A stretch of 64,000 nt of DNA, from positions 186,001-250,000 of the forward strand of contig JADJRQ010000002.1 in NCBI GenBank assembly GCA_016712175.1, given 5' to 3'. The stretch is from Solirubrobacterales bacterium. Lineage in GTDB: Bacteria > Actinomycetota > Thermoleophilia > Solirubrobacterales > 70-9. How positions within the stretch are numbered: position 1 is the first letter of the stretch; the number at the start of each line of letters is the position of its first letter. The notes beneath the pieces were generated by a model. The model was not told the origin of the DNA and did no database searches. It saw nothing but the letters and a program-made list of their open reading frames with translations. Made by a program: the position numbers and the translations under genes. This document shows, one piece after another, positions 38,663 to 47,610 of the stretch.

Positions 38663-39676
38663 TCAGCCTGCAGCCGGAATCTGTTGGGTAATGCAGTGGA
38701 TGCCGCCGCCCCCGAGCGCGAGGACCCTGGCGTCGATGCCAACCGCCTCTCGGCCCGGGAAAAGGCCGGAAAGGCGACGGAGGGCCTCTTCGTCCATATC
38801 GGAGTCGATCCCGCCGATCGGCACGATCAATCCACCGTTGACGATGTAGAAGTTCATGTAGGGCACGACCACCGGTTCGAGGTCCTCGCGCTCGATCCGT
38901 GGGAGCAGCTCCCATTCGACCGTCTCAATTCCAGCTTCGGTCAGGCGCCGCAGGTTCTCGCGGGTGCCCTCCCAGTTCGGATCTTTTTCATCGGCAGTCT
39001 GGAGCATCGCTTTGCCGGGCTCGACGAAAGCGCAGATGTTGTCGACGTGCCCGTCGGTGTCGGCGTCCTCGAGCAAACCCTGATCGAGCCAGACCACGCG
39101 GTCGGCACCGAGCGGACCGCGGACCGCTGCTTCGATCGCGTCCTTGTCCAGCTCCGGGTTCCGGGTCGGGTCGAGCAGACACTGCTCGGTTGTGACCAGA
39201 AGGCCATCGCCATCAACCGCAATCGAACCGCCCTCCAGCACTACTGGCTGGGCGATGCGGTCGATACCGAGGTGACTGAGGATGGCTGCCGAAATGGCGG
39301 CGTCGTTGTCGTAAGGCTTGAAAGCCTCTCCCCACGCGTTGAATCGAAAGTCGACCCCGGCGCGGTTGCCTCGTCCGTCGGCAACGATAATCGGGCCCGA
39401 ATCCCGAATCCAGGAGTCGTCGATTGGCGCCGGCAGCACCTCGACGTTCCCGGAAGGTACACGCGATCGGGCATCGTCGGCCTGCGACGGGTCAGCCACC
39501 ACGAGCACGGGCTCGAACTGGCTGATCGCGGCAATCACCTCGGCGTGAGTGTCGCGCGCGGCTTCGATGGTTGTGCCCCGCCAGGCCTCGTCACGCTGCG
39601 GCCAGGCGACCACGGACAGTTCGTGCGCGGCCCACTCGGCGGGCATTCGGAAGGTTTCGGTAGCAACCGGCGGCAT
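38663..39676 (-). CDS. aguA: agmatine deiminase
   Basis: 337-aa guanidine-modifying enzyme converting agmatine to N-carbamoylputrescine. Motifs are DDSWIRDSGP, FNAWGEAF, DTDGHVDNI with the catalytic His, and the C-terminal catalytic Cys in GGGGIHCITQQ. It precedes aguB on the same strand. The ATG at 39676 begins MPPVATETFRMPAEW, a normal family start; the upstream frame runs into the tRNA gene. Confidence 0.93.
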   Translation of the reverse strand: MPPVATETFRMPAEWAAHELSVVAWPQRDEAWRGTTIEAARDTHAEVIAAISQFEPVLVVADPSQADDARSRVPSGNVEVLPAPIDDSWIRDSGPIIVADGRGNRAGVDFRFNAWGEAFKPYDNDAAISAAILSHLGIDRIAQPVVLEGGSIAVDGDGLLVTTEQCLLDPTRNPELDKDAIEAAVRGPLGADRVVWLDQGLLEDADTDGHVDNICAFVEPGKAMLQTADEKDPNWEGTRENLRRLTEAGIETVEWELLPRIEREDLEPVVVPYMNFYIVNGGLIVPIGGIDSDMDEEALRRLSGLFPGREAVGIDARVLALGGGGIHCITQQIPAAG

Positions 39677-39724
39677 CTTCCGAGTGTACTTGCCGACCGG
39701 AGAAGAATCACTCGCTTCGCCGAG

Positions 39725-39797
39725 TGGAGCTGAGGGGAATCGAACCCCTGACCTCCGCCATGCCATGGCGGCGCTCTGCCAGCTGAGCTACAGCCCC
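39725..39797 (-). tRNA. tRNA-Ala (anticodon GGC)
   Basis: 73-nt cloverleaf on the minus strand. Acceptor GGGGCTG/CAGCTCC contains the G3:U70 pair that is the alanine identity element. D arm GCTC/GAGC, anticodon stem CCGCC/GGCGG with loop ATGGCAT (anticodon GGC), T arm AGGGG-TTCGAAT-CCCCT. Discriminator base A; the 3' CCA is not encoded (ctc follows). Confidence 0.97.
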
Positions 39798-39850
39798 AAA
39801 GTGCAACGGCCGCGCATTTTACAGCGATTGGAACGAAGGGCCTTGCGGTG

Positions 39851-40237
39851 CTACGCCGCGGTCGTCGACTGTGACGGTGCGGGATCGAGTTTGAGCTCGA
39901 CCCGGGGCGCTTCGTGCCAGAGTTCTTCGAGATCGAACCGCTCGCGGGCCTCGGCGGTGAAGATGTGGACGACGCAGTCGAGATAGTCCATGACCGTCCA
40001 GCCGACGTCGCCTGACCGGTCTGGATTGACCGGCAGCAGCGAGTCCTCCTTCTTCAGGCGGATGTGGATCTCTTCGGCAATGCCGTCAGCCATGCGCTCG
40101 TTGCGAGCGGTCGCGATCACCAGGAAATCGGTGTACGTGACGAGATCGCGCATGTCGAGCGCGACGATGTCTTCGGCCAGCTTGCCATCGGCCAGCTCGG
40201 CGATTTTATCGGTCAGTTCCTGGCTAGTCAGTCCCAT
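39851..40237 (-). CDS. rsfS: ribosomal silencing factor RsfS
   Basis: 128-aa protein that binds L14 and blocks 30S-50S joining in starvation. Typical segments are DIVALDMRDLVTYTDFLVIATA and GWTVMDYLDCVVHIF. It overlaps nadD by 14 nt. ATG 40237 is preferred over the ATG 12 nt upstream because AGGA lies at a good distance from it. Confidence 0.93.
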   Translation of the reverse strand: MGLTSQELTDKIAELADGKLAEDIVALDMRDLVTYTDFLVIATARNERMADGIAEEIHIRLKKEDSLLPVNPDRSGDVGWTVMDYLDCVVHIFTAEARERFDLEELWHEAPRVELKLDPAPSQSTTAA

Positions 40238-40847
40238 ACCTATCCTCATTCTCGATCATTTGCGCCACCTTTGCGGGCAGCAGGTGCCCGACCGGCTCCC
40301 CGCCGGCAATTTGCTGGCGGATCTGGCTCGATGAAATGGCGACTTCCGGCATCTCCAGAAATTCGACCCGCTCCCCCGCTCCCAGTCCCGCGAACACCGA
40401 CTCCACATCTTCGCGAGCGATCCCGCTACGAGGTGCCACCGCCACTTTGCCCAGTTCGAGAATCCGCTGCGGCCGATGCCATCCGGCAAAGTTCTTAGCG
40501 GCATCAGCACCCACAATCAGGTGGATTTCGGTGTCAGGACTAAGGTCAACAATCTCTTCAAGCGTGTCACACGTATAGGACGGACCATCCCGATTGATCT
40601 CGATCGAGGAGACTTCGACTCCATCGAGGGCGGCAAACGCAGCTTCCGCGAGCCGCAGCCGGACTGCGGCGCCCGGTTCGCCCGCGGAATCCTTGTGGTA
40701 GGCGTCGCCGGTCGGAACGACGATTACCCGGTCCAGACCCAACTGATCCCTGGCCGCGTCGATTACTGCAACGTGGGCAAGGTGTGGCGGGTTGAAAGAG
40801 GATCCGAAGACCCCGAGTTGCCCTGCGATGCCGAGGTCGTCAGTCAC
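40224..40847 (-). CDS. nadD: nicotinate-nucleotide adenylyltransferase
   Basis: 207-aa nucleotidyltransferase forming deamido-NAD. The nucleotide-binding signature is GSSFNPPHLAH near the start, and the C-terminal ISSSQIRQ motif is present. The start used is GTG at 40847, overlapping the end of proA by 8 nt. The frame is open far upstream but only antisense-like shadow sequence of proA is there. Confidence 0.92.
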   Translation of the reverse strand: MTDDLGIAGQLGVFGSSFNPPHLAHVAVIDAARDQLGLDRVIVVPTGDAYHKDSAGEPGAAVRLRLAEAAFAALDGVEVSSIEINRDGPSYTCDTLEEIVDLSPDTEIHLIVGADAAKNFAGWHRPQRILELGKVAVAPRSGIAREDVESVFAGLGAGERVEFLEMPEVAISSSQIRQQIAGGEPVGHLLPAKVAQMIENEDRYGTD

Positions 40848-42105
40848 GTACCTGGCCGTCACCGCGGACCACATACTTGAAGGTGGTGAGCTCCCGCAAG
40901 CCGATCGGGCCGCGGGCGTGGAGCTTCTGGGTCGAGTTGCCGATCTCGGCACCCATGCCGTATTCGAACCCGTCGGTGAAGCGGGTCGAAGCGTTGACGT
41001 AAACCGCGGCGGCATCGACTTTTTCGGCGAAGATGTCCGCCGCCTGCGTATTCCCGGTGACGATCGCCTCGGAGTGACCGCTGCCGTGCCGGTTGACGTG
41101 CTCGACCGCGGCGTCGAGGTCGTCGACGACAGCAACCGCCAGCTTCAGATCGAGGAATTCCGTGTCCCAATCGTCGTGGACGGCCAGCCGGACTTCGGTA
41201 CCACCGTCGTTCTCACGGACCCGATCGTCACCGACCAGTTCCACCCCGGCCTCCGCAAGCTGCTTGAGTGCCAACGGCAGAAACGCGGCGGCAACCTGGC
41301 TGTCGACCAGCAGGGTCTCGGCCGAGTTGCAGACTCCGGGCCGGCTCACCTTGGCGTTGAACGCGATCGCGCGGCCCATCTCCAGGTCGGCGTCGGCGTG
41401 AACATAGATGTGGCAGTTGCCTGAGGCGGCGTACATGACCGGCACCGTGGCAACTTCCTTCAAGGCGTTCTTCAGACCTTCGCCCCCGCGCGGGATCAAC
41501 AGATCGACGACACCCTCCTGGGTGGCGAGTCCGGCAAGTGCGTCACGGCCTCCTCCGGCCGAGAGCACGACCGAATCGACGGGAAGGCCGGCTTCCGCGA
41601 GTCCGTCCCTGACCACAGCGGCGAGTGCCCCGTTGGTGCGCTCGGCATAACTCGAGCCACGCAACAGGATGGCGTTGCCACTCTTGATGGTCAAGACGGC
41701 ACAGTCGATGGTCACATTAGGCCGGGCCTCGTAGACCACGGCGATCACCCCGAGTGGAACCCGGACCTTCTTCAGGTCGAGGCCGCTGTCCAGGGTGCGA
41801 GCCTCCATTACTTCACCGACGGGGTCGTCCAGCGATTCGACTTCCTTCACGCCGGCGGCCATCGCTTCGACCCTTTCGGCGGTCAGGGTGAGGCGGTCGA
41901 CCAGGGCTTCGGACAGGCCCCGGGCGCGCTCGTCGGTCAAGTCCTCGGCGTTGGCGGCGAGGATCGTGTCGACGTTCCCGGTGAGACCGGAAGCGATCGC
42001 TCCCAACGCCCGGTTCTTGGTCTCGGTCGAGGCCGCGGCCAGGGTCGTTGCAGCGCTCTTGGCTGCGGCGCAGTCGGCGACGATGTCGGAAAGGGTTGCG
42101 TCCAT
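40840..42105 (-). CDS. proA: gamma-glutamyl phosphate reductase
   Basis: 421-aa aldehyde-dehydrogenase-fold enzyme reducing gamma-glutamyl phosphate to the semialdehyde for proline. The catalytic Cys is in KVSRPGVCNSAETLLV, and the NADP region LRGSSYAERTN and the C-terminal GPIGLRELTTFKYVV are present. ATG 42105 matches the family; it lies 32 nt after proB. Confidence 0.95.
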   Translation of the reverse strand: MDATLSDIVADCAAAKSAATTLAAASTETKNRALGAIASGLTGNVDTILAANAEDLTDERARGLSEALVDRLTLTAERVEAMAAGVKEVESLDDPVGEVMEARTLDSGLDLKKVRVPLGVIAVVYEARPNVTIDCAVLTIKSGNAILLRGSSYAERTNGALAAVVRDGLAEAGLPVDSVVLSAGGGRDALAGLATQEGVVDLLIPRGGEGLKNALKEVATVPVMYAASGNCHIYVHADADLEMGRAIAFNAKVSRPGVCNSAETLLVDSQVAAAFLPLALKQLAEAGVELVGDDRVRENDGGTEVRLAVHDDWDTEFLDLKLAVAVVDDLDAAVEHVNRHGSGHSEAIVTGNTQAADIFAEKVDAAAVYVNASTRFTDGFEYGMGAEIGNSTQKLHARGPIGLRELTTFKYVVRGDGQVRD

Positions 42106-42137
42106 CGGCAAAGGGTACCGGCTCAACTTGGCGCGCC

Positions 42138-43226
42138 TCAAGCTAGGACGAAGTAGTCCCGGTGAACCAGCTCTTCCGAGGCCTGGGGCATCAGGTCGAG
42201 CACATCCTTGCTTTTCATGCCCTTGATCCGGTCGGCTTCTTCGGCTGAGTAGTTGACTATCCCTTTGCCGATGACCACTCCCGACGCCACGACTTCAACC
42301 GCGTCACCCGCCTCGAAGCGGCCTTCGACCCCAGTCACGCCGACCGGCAAGAGACTCGACCCGCTCTGGCTGAGGACTCGCGCGGCACCGTCGTCGACCA
42401 CGATCCGGCCGGCGGCAGGCTTAGCGTGCTTGAGCCACTGCTTGAAGCCCGAAGCGGGACGCTTTCGGGCGGGAAACGTCGTCCCGGCCGCTTCGCCGGA
42501 CGCAGCTTTGGTGAGGCTGCCGTCCACGGTGCCGTTGCAGATTCGCACTTCGATGCCGGAGCCCGAAGCCATTTCGGCCGCGGCCACCTTGCTGCGCATT
42601 CCTCCGCTGCCGAAGACCGAAGTGCGGTCACCGATGTCCATCTCGGCCAGCTCCGAGAAGTGTTCGACACTGGTGATCAGTTTCGCGCCGGGATCCGCGC
42701 CGGGATCGGCGGTGAACACCCCTTCAGTGTTCGTGAGCAGGACTAGCAGACGGGCCTCGAGCATGATCGCGACCTGTGCGGCGAGGAAGTCGTTGTCACC
42801 GAAAGTGATCTCGTCGGTCGCCACGGTGTCGTTCTCGTTAATGACCGGCACAACCCCCCACTCGACCAGCCGGCGCAGCGTCTGACGGGCATTGAGGTAA
42901 CTCGCACGGCTGGCGACATCGGAAGCAGTCAGTAGCACCTGCGCCGCGGCAGCCTGGCCCTCCTGGAGCCGCGACTCGTATTCACGGTAGAGCGAACCCT
43001 GGCCGACGGCAGATGCCGCCTGAAGTTCGTCGATCGCCCGCGGACGCGCCTCAAGACCAAGCAGGCGGATGCCGGTGGCGATCGAGCCGGAAGTGACCAT
43101 GACCAGGGGTTCACCGGCACGGCAAAGCGCCGCAGCCTGGGCACAGACGGAGTCGAGAACGTCAGTCCGCAAGCCACCATCATCGGCAGCAACGATCGAA
43201 GAGCCAAGTTTTACGACAAGAGTCAT
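42138..43226 (-). CDS. proB: glutamate 5-kinase
   Basis: 362-aa enzyme with an amino-acid-kinase domain (TLVVKLGSSIVAADDG, MVTSGSIATGI, INENDTVATDEITFGDND) and a C-terminal PUA domain from about residue 275. It makes gamma-glutamyl phosphate, is usually proline-inhibited, and hands its unstable product to ProA encoded next. It starts 6 nt after obgE. Confidence 0.95.
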   Translation of the reverse strand: MTLVVKLGSSIVAADDGGLRTDVLDSVCAQAAALCRAGEPLVMVTSGSIATGIRLLGLEARPRAIDELQAASAVGQGSLYREYESRLQEGQAAAAQVLLTASDVASRASYLNARQTLRRLVEWGVVPVINENDTVATDEITFGDNDFLAAQVAIMLEARLLVLLTNTEGVFTADPGADPGAKLITSVEHFSELAEMDIGDRTSVFGSGGMRSKVAAAEMASGSGIEVRICNGTVDGSLTKAASGEAAGTTFPARKRPASGFKQWLKHAKPAAGRIVVDDGAARVLSQSGSSLLPVGVTGVEGRFEAGDAVEVVASGVVIGKGIVNYSAEEADRIKGMKSKDVLDLMPQASEELVHRDYFVLA

Positions 43227-43232
43227 GGTTCC

Positions 43233-44525
43233 CTAGTAAAGCTCAAACTCGTACTCGCCTACTTTGATCTCGTTGCCAGGCTCGAATCCTGCTCTTTTCA
43301 GTTCGGCCATCACCCCCATCTCGATCAGTCTCGTCTCGAGGTAACCCAGCGCTTCGTCGTTGTTCATGTCGAACCGGTCGAAAAGCACTTCGACGCCGTG
43401 ACCATGGATGCGGAAGGAAGCTTCGCCTTCCTTTTCGACCGAATAGCCGCCTTCGCCCTTGGGACGATAAGTCAAGTGCTCGGCTTCGAAATCGACATCG
43501 ATGCCCTCTTCGCCGCGCTTCACCGGAGCCTTGACTTCCTTCGGTACGAAACGCACGATCGCTTCAGTCAGTTCGGGCAGCCCAGCGCCGGTAGCTGAGG
43601 AGACCGGGAGGATTCCGAGCACGGAATAGCCGACGGCTCCTTCCCAGTCGGAAACCTGGTCAGCCGTGTCGGCCTCGGTCCAGAGGTCCGACTTCGAGAG
43701 AACGAGCAGTTCGGGCAGGGCCTCAAGTCCCGTGTCATGGGCCGCGAGTTCGGCGCGCACCGTCCGGTAGTTCTCGAGCGGCTCGCCTTCTGACGGTGCC
43801 AGTTCGACCACATGGATCAACATCGCGCAGCGCTCGACGTGGGCCAGAAACTCATGACCAAGTCCCGCCCCTTCTGCAGCGCCCTCGATCAGCCCGGGGA
43901 TGTCGGCCAGCACGACCTGGCGATCGTCGGCCTCGATCGTGCCGAGTACGGGCTCCAGAGTCGTGAACGGGTAGTCGGCCACTTTCGGATCGGCCCGGGT
44001 AAGCCGGCTTAGCAGCGACGACTTTCCGGCATTGGGCAGGCCGATGAGGCCGGCGTCGGCCAGCAGCTTCAACCGAAGTTCGACCCAGCCGGACTCGCCA
44101 GAAGTTCCTTTTTCGGCAAACCGCGGTGCCTGCCGAACCGAAGTCGAAAAGCGTTTGTTGCCGTGGCCGCCGCGCCCACCGCGAGCCAGAATCGCGGTCT
44201 GACCAGTCTCAACCAGGTCGATCACCACGCCAGAGACGGAAACGGCCTGAGTTCCGGGCGGAACCCGGATCACCAGATCGTCACCGCGGGCACCCTGTTT
44301 GTTCGAGCCTTCCCCGTGATTGCCACGCTGGGCACGGAAGTGCTTGGAACGGAGTGCCCCGAGGTCACGACGTGACGAATCGCAGAGCAGGATCACACCG
44401 CCACCATGTCCGCCATCGCCTCCGTCAGGCCCACCACGCGGCACGTGGGCCTCGCGACGGAAGCCGATTACACCGTCGCCACCGCCCCCGGCTTCCACAT
44501 AGATTTTCGCCTTGTCATAAAGCAC
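43233..44525 (-). CDS. obgE: GTPase Obg/CgtA
   Basis: 430-aa ribosome-associated GTPase. The Gly-rich Obg fold (residues 1-158, GGGGDGVIGFRREAHVPRGG) is followed by the G domain with G1 GLPNAGKSSLL, G3 DIPGLIEGA and G4 SKSD, then a C-terminal OCT domain found in many actinobacteria and firmicutes. The start is GTG 44525 (VLYDKAKIYVEAGG), the family start; the longer frame includes non-family sequence. Confidence 0.95.
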   Translation of the reverse strand: MLYDKAKIYVEAGGGGDGVIGFRREAHVPRGGPDGGDGGHGGGVILLCDSSRRDLGALRSKHFRAQRGNHGEGSNKQGARGDDLVIRVPPGTQAVSVSGVVIDLVETGQTAILARGGRGGHGNKRFSTSVRQAPRFAEKGTSGESGWVELRLKLLADAGLIGLPNAGKSSLLSRLTRADPKVADYPFTTLEPVLGTIEADDRQVVLADIPGLIEGAAEGAGLGHEFLAHVERCAMLIHVVELAPSEGEPLENYRTVRAELAAHDTGLEALPELLVLSKSDLWTEADTADQVSDWEGAVGYSVLGILPVSSATGAGLPELTEAIVRFVPKEVKAPVKRGEEGIDVDFEAEHLTYRPKGEGGYSVEKEGEASFRIHGHGVEVLFDRFDMNNDEALGYLETRLIEMGVMAELKRAGFEPGNEIKVGEYEFELY

Positions 44526-44591
44526 AGGCTCAGAGTACAGGCCAGTCTGGCAACCATTTCCGGCGCCTGAGACCGGGGATGCTTGCCAGAA

Positions 44592-44614
44592 CGCGAAAGA
44601 CCCGCTTTCGCGGG
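44592..44614 (-). terminator. hairpin after rpmA
   Basis: On the minus strand CCCGC-GAAA-GCGGG (GNRA loop) is followed by TCTTTCGCG, which can also pair as an alternative 8-bp stem CGCGAAAG/CTTTCGCG. It sits 36 nt after the rpmA stop and about 65 nt before obgE. It may reduce read-through from the rplU-rpmA ribosomal unit into obgE. The U-tract is short, so strength is uncertain. Confidence 0.55.
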
Positions 44615-44649
44615 CCCTCCTGATGCTTCTCAATGTTGTGTTGCCGGTT

Positions 44650-44904
44650 TTACTCGGCCGGGTCGACCGAGATCACGCGGCCGCGGCGGCCGGGCTTGAA
44701 CTCGACCTTTCCGGGGCGTGTGGCAAAAATGGTGTGGTCGCGGCCGATTCCGACGCCGTCTCCGGGCCAGAACTGGGTGCCACGCTGGCGGACGATGATC
44801 TCGCCACCGGTCACGGCTTCTCCTGCGAAAACTTTGACCCCGAGCATCTTGGGGTTCGAGTCACGACCGTTCCTTGAGGAACCAAGACCTTTCTTATGTG
44901 CCAT
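44650..44904 (-). CDS. rpmA: 50S ribosomal protein L27
   Basis: 84-aa ribosomal protein reaching the peptidyl-transferase centre. It begins directly MAHKKGLGSSRNGRDSN with no cleavable N-terminal extension, and contains GVKVFAGEAVTGGEIIVRQRGT. Its ATG shares one base with the rplU stop (TAATG), so L21 and L27 are translationally coupled. Confidence 0.97.
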   Translation of the reverse strand: MAHKKGLGSSRNGRDSNPKMLGVKVFAGEAVTGGEIIVRQRGTQFWPGDGVGIGRDHTIFATRPGKVEFKPGRRGRVISVDPAE

Positions 44905-45482
44905 TAGTTGTCGTCCTCCTTCTTGGCTGCGGGCTTCTTCGCCGCAGGCTTCTTGGCGGCCGGCTTCTTCGCGGCTGCCGGCTTCTTTTCGGCCGCAGGC
45001 TTCTTGGCCGCAGGCTTCTTGGCCGCAGGCTTCTTGGCCGCGGGCTTCTTCTCAGCGGCTGGCTTCTTGGCGGCCGGCTTCTTCGCCGGTGCCTTCTCGG
45101 CTGGCGCGGCCTTCGTTGCGGTTTCGGCTTTGGGTTCGTCCTTCTTGGCAGCGGCCTTCTTCGGAGCGGCCTTCTTCTTGCCTCCGAGTGAAGTCACTTC
45201 AAGCCTGGTCAGCTCGGCCCGGTGACCGGCCCGGCGGCTGTATCCCTTCTTGGCCTTGTACTTGAAGACCTTGATCTTGTCGCCACGAAGGTGCTCGGTG
45301 ACGGTCGCTTCGATCTTGATCTTTTCCAGGTCCTTGGCAGTCGCGACAACTTCGTCGCCACTGAACATGACCGGACGCAGAGCGACTTTGTCGCCCTGTT
45401 CCGCCTTCAGGCGATCCACCACAAGAACCGTGCCTTCTTCGACGCGGTACTGCTTGCCACCGCTTTCTACAACCGCATACAT
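44904..45482 (-). CDS. rplU: 50S ribosomal protein L21 with Lys/Ala/Pro-rich tail
   Basis: 192 aa, almost twice the usual length of about 100. Residues 1-100 are a normal L21 (MYAVVESGGKQYRVEEG ... HRAELTRLEV), and the rest is a low-complexity tail of AAKKPAAKKPA units, resembling histone H1/HupB C-termini, ending KKEDDN. The tail is encoded in the same frame with no indel. ATG 45482 is the family start. It is only 45 nt after the RNase E/G gene. Confidence 0.95.
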   Translation of the reverse strand: MYAVVESGGKQYRVEEGTVLVVDRLKAEQGDKVALRPVMFSGDEVVATAKDLEKIKIEATVTEHLRGDKIKVFKYKAKKGYSRRAGHRAELTRLEVTSLGGKKKAAPKKAAAKKDEPKAETATKAAPAEKAPAKKPAAKKPAAEKKPAAKKPAAKKPAAKKPAAEKKPAAAKKPAAKKPAAKKPAAKKEDDN

Positions 45483-45527
45483 AATTACTCTCAAATCCTT
45501 GTTGGTCTGATCAGCTGCGGGCTGCGG

Positions 45528-47570
45528 CTATTTTTTGCCGCGCCTACGTCGTCCGCGCCGGAGGCCGAACCGCCCGGAGTTTACCGACTTCTCGGCTTCG
45601 GGCTTCTCCGCCCCACCATCCGGAGCGTTTATCGGCTGCTCGGCCGGTTCCGGACCCTTTTCGGGGGTCGAAACGCCGGGTTCTATCGCAACCGCACCGC
45701 CGGGCTCCGACTTGGCGGCTTCGGTCTTGTTTTCATCCGACTTTGGCTGGCGCGAGCCAGACCGGCCGTTCTTCTGCGTACCGCTGGGGTTTCGGCTACG
45801 GCGGGAACGATTCGGCTTCGCCTGGGGCCGCTTCGGCGTCGTGTCCTCGGGCTGCTCGGCGTCCGGCAACAGTGAAGCCACCGCCGAGGCCCGCTCGACC
45901 GATTCGATCTTGACGAGCTTGCGTGAGCCGACGGCGTCAGCCGCTCCGGTCACGCTGATGATGTACGAGTCGATCCTGGCAATTGCATCGTCGGCGTTGT
46001 ACATGTGTGGCTCTTCGATCTTCACGAAGACCTCTTCGTCCGGCCTGAACGGCAGGGCTCGCTCTTCGATCTTGGCGCGCTCGCCGGTCTCGATCAGTTC
46101 GAAGTTATCGATCGCCAGGGCTTCCCCACCTTCGAAGTGGAACTGCTTGCCGTTTTCGGCCTCGAGCTCGACGAGTCCGCTGTCCGGATGGTTGAGCAGC
46201 GCTGCAACCTTGGGGTGGACCCGGACCAGGAAAGCCTCTTCATCCGGATGGTCGGAGGCGATCTCGCGCATCTTTCGCAGGCCTTCAAGGGCCACGGTCT
46301 CGGCCGAGAGCACAACGCCGTCGCCAGCGCAGGTCGGGCATTTGACCGTGAGGATCTCGCGCACGCCGTCGGTGATGTTCTGGCGGGTCATCTCGACCAG
46401 GCCGATCGGTGAGATCTCGACGAGGTAGCTCTTCGATTTGTCGGCGTCGAGCGCGTTCCGCAGGGTGCCGAGCACCTTGTCGCGGTTCTTGCCCTTGGCC
46501 ATGTCGATGAAGTCGATGACGATGATTCCGCCGATGTCCCGCAACCGGAGCTGGCGGACAACCTCAGCCGCCGCTTCGTTGTTGACGCGGGTGATGGTCT
46601 CTTCCAGCCCGCCTTTACCGCGACCGGTGAACGAACCGGAGTTGACGTCGATGACGGTCAGCGCCTCGGTGTAATCGATGATCAGATATCCACCGGATTT
46701 CAGATCGATGCGACTGCCGAGCGTCGACTGGATCGCCTTCTCGATTTCCCACTTTTCGAATAGCGGCTTGGTGCCTTCGTACATCTCGACCAATTCGACC
46801 AGTTCGGGCGCGGTCCGCTCAAAGAAGCTGGTTACCCGGTCGAACTGTTTCTGATCATCGATGATCGCGCGATCGAACTCGTTGAGGAAAACATCGCGGA
46901 GCACCCGGACTGGCAGGTCCTGTTCCTGGAAGACGAGCGAAGGAGCTTTGACGCCCTTCTTTCTGTTCTCGAGCACGTCGCTGAGGCGATGGAGGTACGA
47001 GACCTCGCGAGTGAAGTCAGCCTTCTTGGCACCGTGGGCGGCGGTTCGGACAATCAGGCCGCCCGGGCCGTCGTAGGACCGGCTGACCATGCGACGCAGG
47101 CGCTCACGCTCTTTGTCGACCAAACGGCGGCTGACGCCGACTCCGGTTCCTGCGGGTGCATAAACGAGGTAACGACCGGCAATCGTGACGTTCATCGAGA
47201 GCCGGGCGCCCTTGCTCTTGATCGGATCCTTGATCACCTGGACCAGGATCTCCTGCTTGGGCTTGATCAGCTCGTCGATGCGGCGGCCCGTGCCGCGGCC
47301 GCGCTTCGGTGCCTGCTGGCCGTCGGGCAGCAGGATTTCGTCGACGTGCAGGAAGCCGTTCCGCTCAAGTCCGATGTCGACGAAAGCCGCCTCCATGCCA
47401 GGCAGAACATTGTCGACTTTGCCGAGGTAGATGTTCCCGACGAGTGAGCGTCCGCCGCGCCTTTCGATGTAGACCTCGGCAACTTCCCGCTGGGACTTCA
47501 CGGTTTTTGCTTCGAGTACGGCCACGCGGGTCTCGCCGCGGTCGGCCGATACGACAATCGTTTTTTTCAT
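45528..47570 (-). CDS. ribonuclease E/G family endoribonuclease
   Basis: 680-aa endoribonuclease for rRNA/mRNA processing. An N-terminal S1-containing domain (GNIYLGKVDNVLPGMEAAFVDIG read in parts) precedes the catalytic DNase I-like region with metal-binding aspartates in LTVIDVNSG and IVIDFIDM. The Zn-link CPTCAG and small domain follow, then a TRAM-like stretch and a disordered Arg/Pro/Glu-rich tail of about 110 residues ending in a basic RRGRRRRGKK. The tail may scaffold a degradosome-like complex. It is immediately upstream of rplU-rpmA. Confidence 0.94.
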   Translation of the reverse strand: MKKTIVVSADRGETRVAVLEAKTVKSQREVAEVYIERRGGRSLVGNIYLGKVDNVLPGMEAAFVDIGLERNGFLHVDEILLPDGQQAPKRGRGTGRRIDELIKPKQEILVQVIKDPIKSKGARLSMNVTIAGRYLVYAPAGTGVGVSRRLVDKERERLRRMVSRSYDGPGGLIVRTAAHGAKKADFTREVSYLHRLSDVLENRKKGVKAPSLVFQEQDLPVRVLRDVFLNEFDRAIIDDQKQFDRVTSFFERTAPELVELVEMYEGTKPLFEKWEIEKAIQSTLGSRIDLKSGGYLIIDYTEALTVIDVNSGSFTGRGKGGLEETITRVNNEAAAEVVRQLRLRDIGGIIVIDFIDMAKGKNRDKVLGTLRNALDADKSKSYLVEISPIGLVEMTRQNITDGVREILTVKCPTCAGDGVVLSAETVALEGLRKMREIASDHPDEEAFLVRVHPKVAALLNHPDSGLVELEAENGKQFHFEGGEALAIDNFELIETGERAKIEERALPFRPDEEVFVKIEEPHMYNADDAIARIDSYIISVTGAADAVGSRKLVKIESVERASAVASLLPDAEQPEDTTPKRPQAKPNRSRRSRNPSGTQKNGRSGSRQPKSDENKTEAAKSEPGGAVAIEPGVSTPEKGPEPAEQPINAPDGGAEKPEAEKSVNSGRFGLRRGRRRRGKK

Positions 47571-47610
47571 TTCAGGTGTTTCCGTTCAGATGTGGTTGAC
47601 CTGGGTCCCG

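Noticed and set aside
44930..45130. Tandem DNA repeat or CRISPR-like array of about 15-nt units
   Set aside because: The units are codons for the Lys/Ala/Pro tail of L21, with synonymous variation and no spacers.
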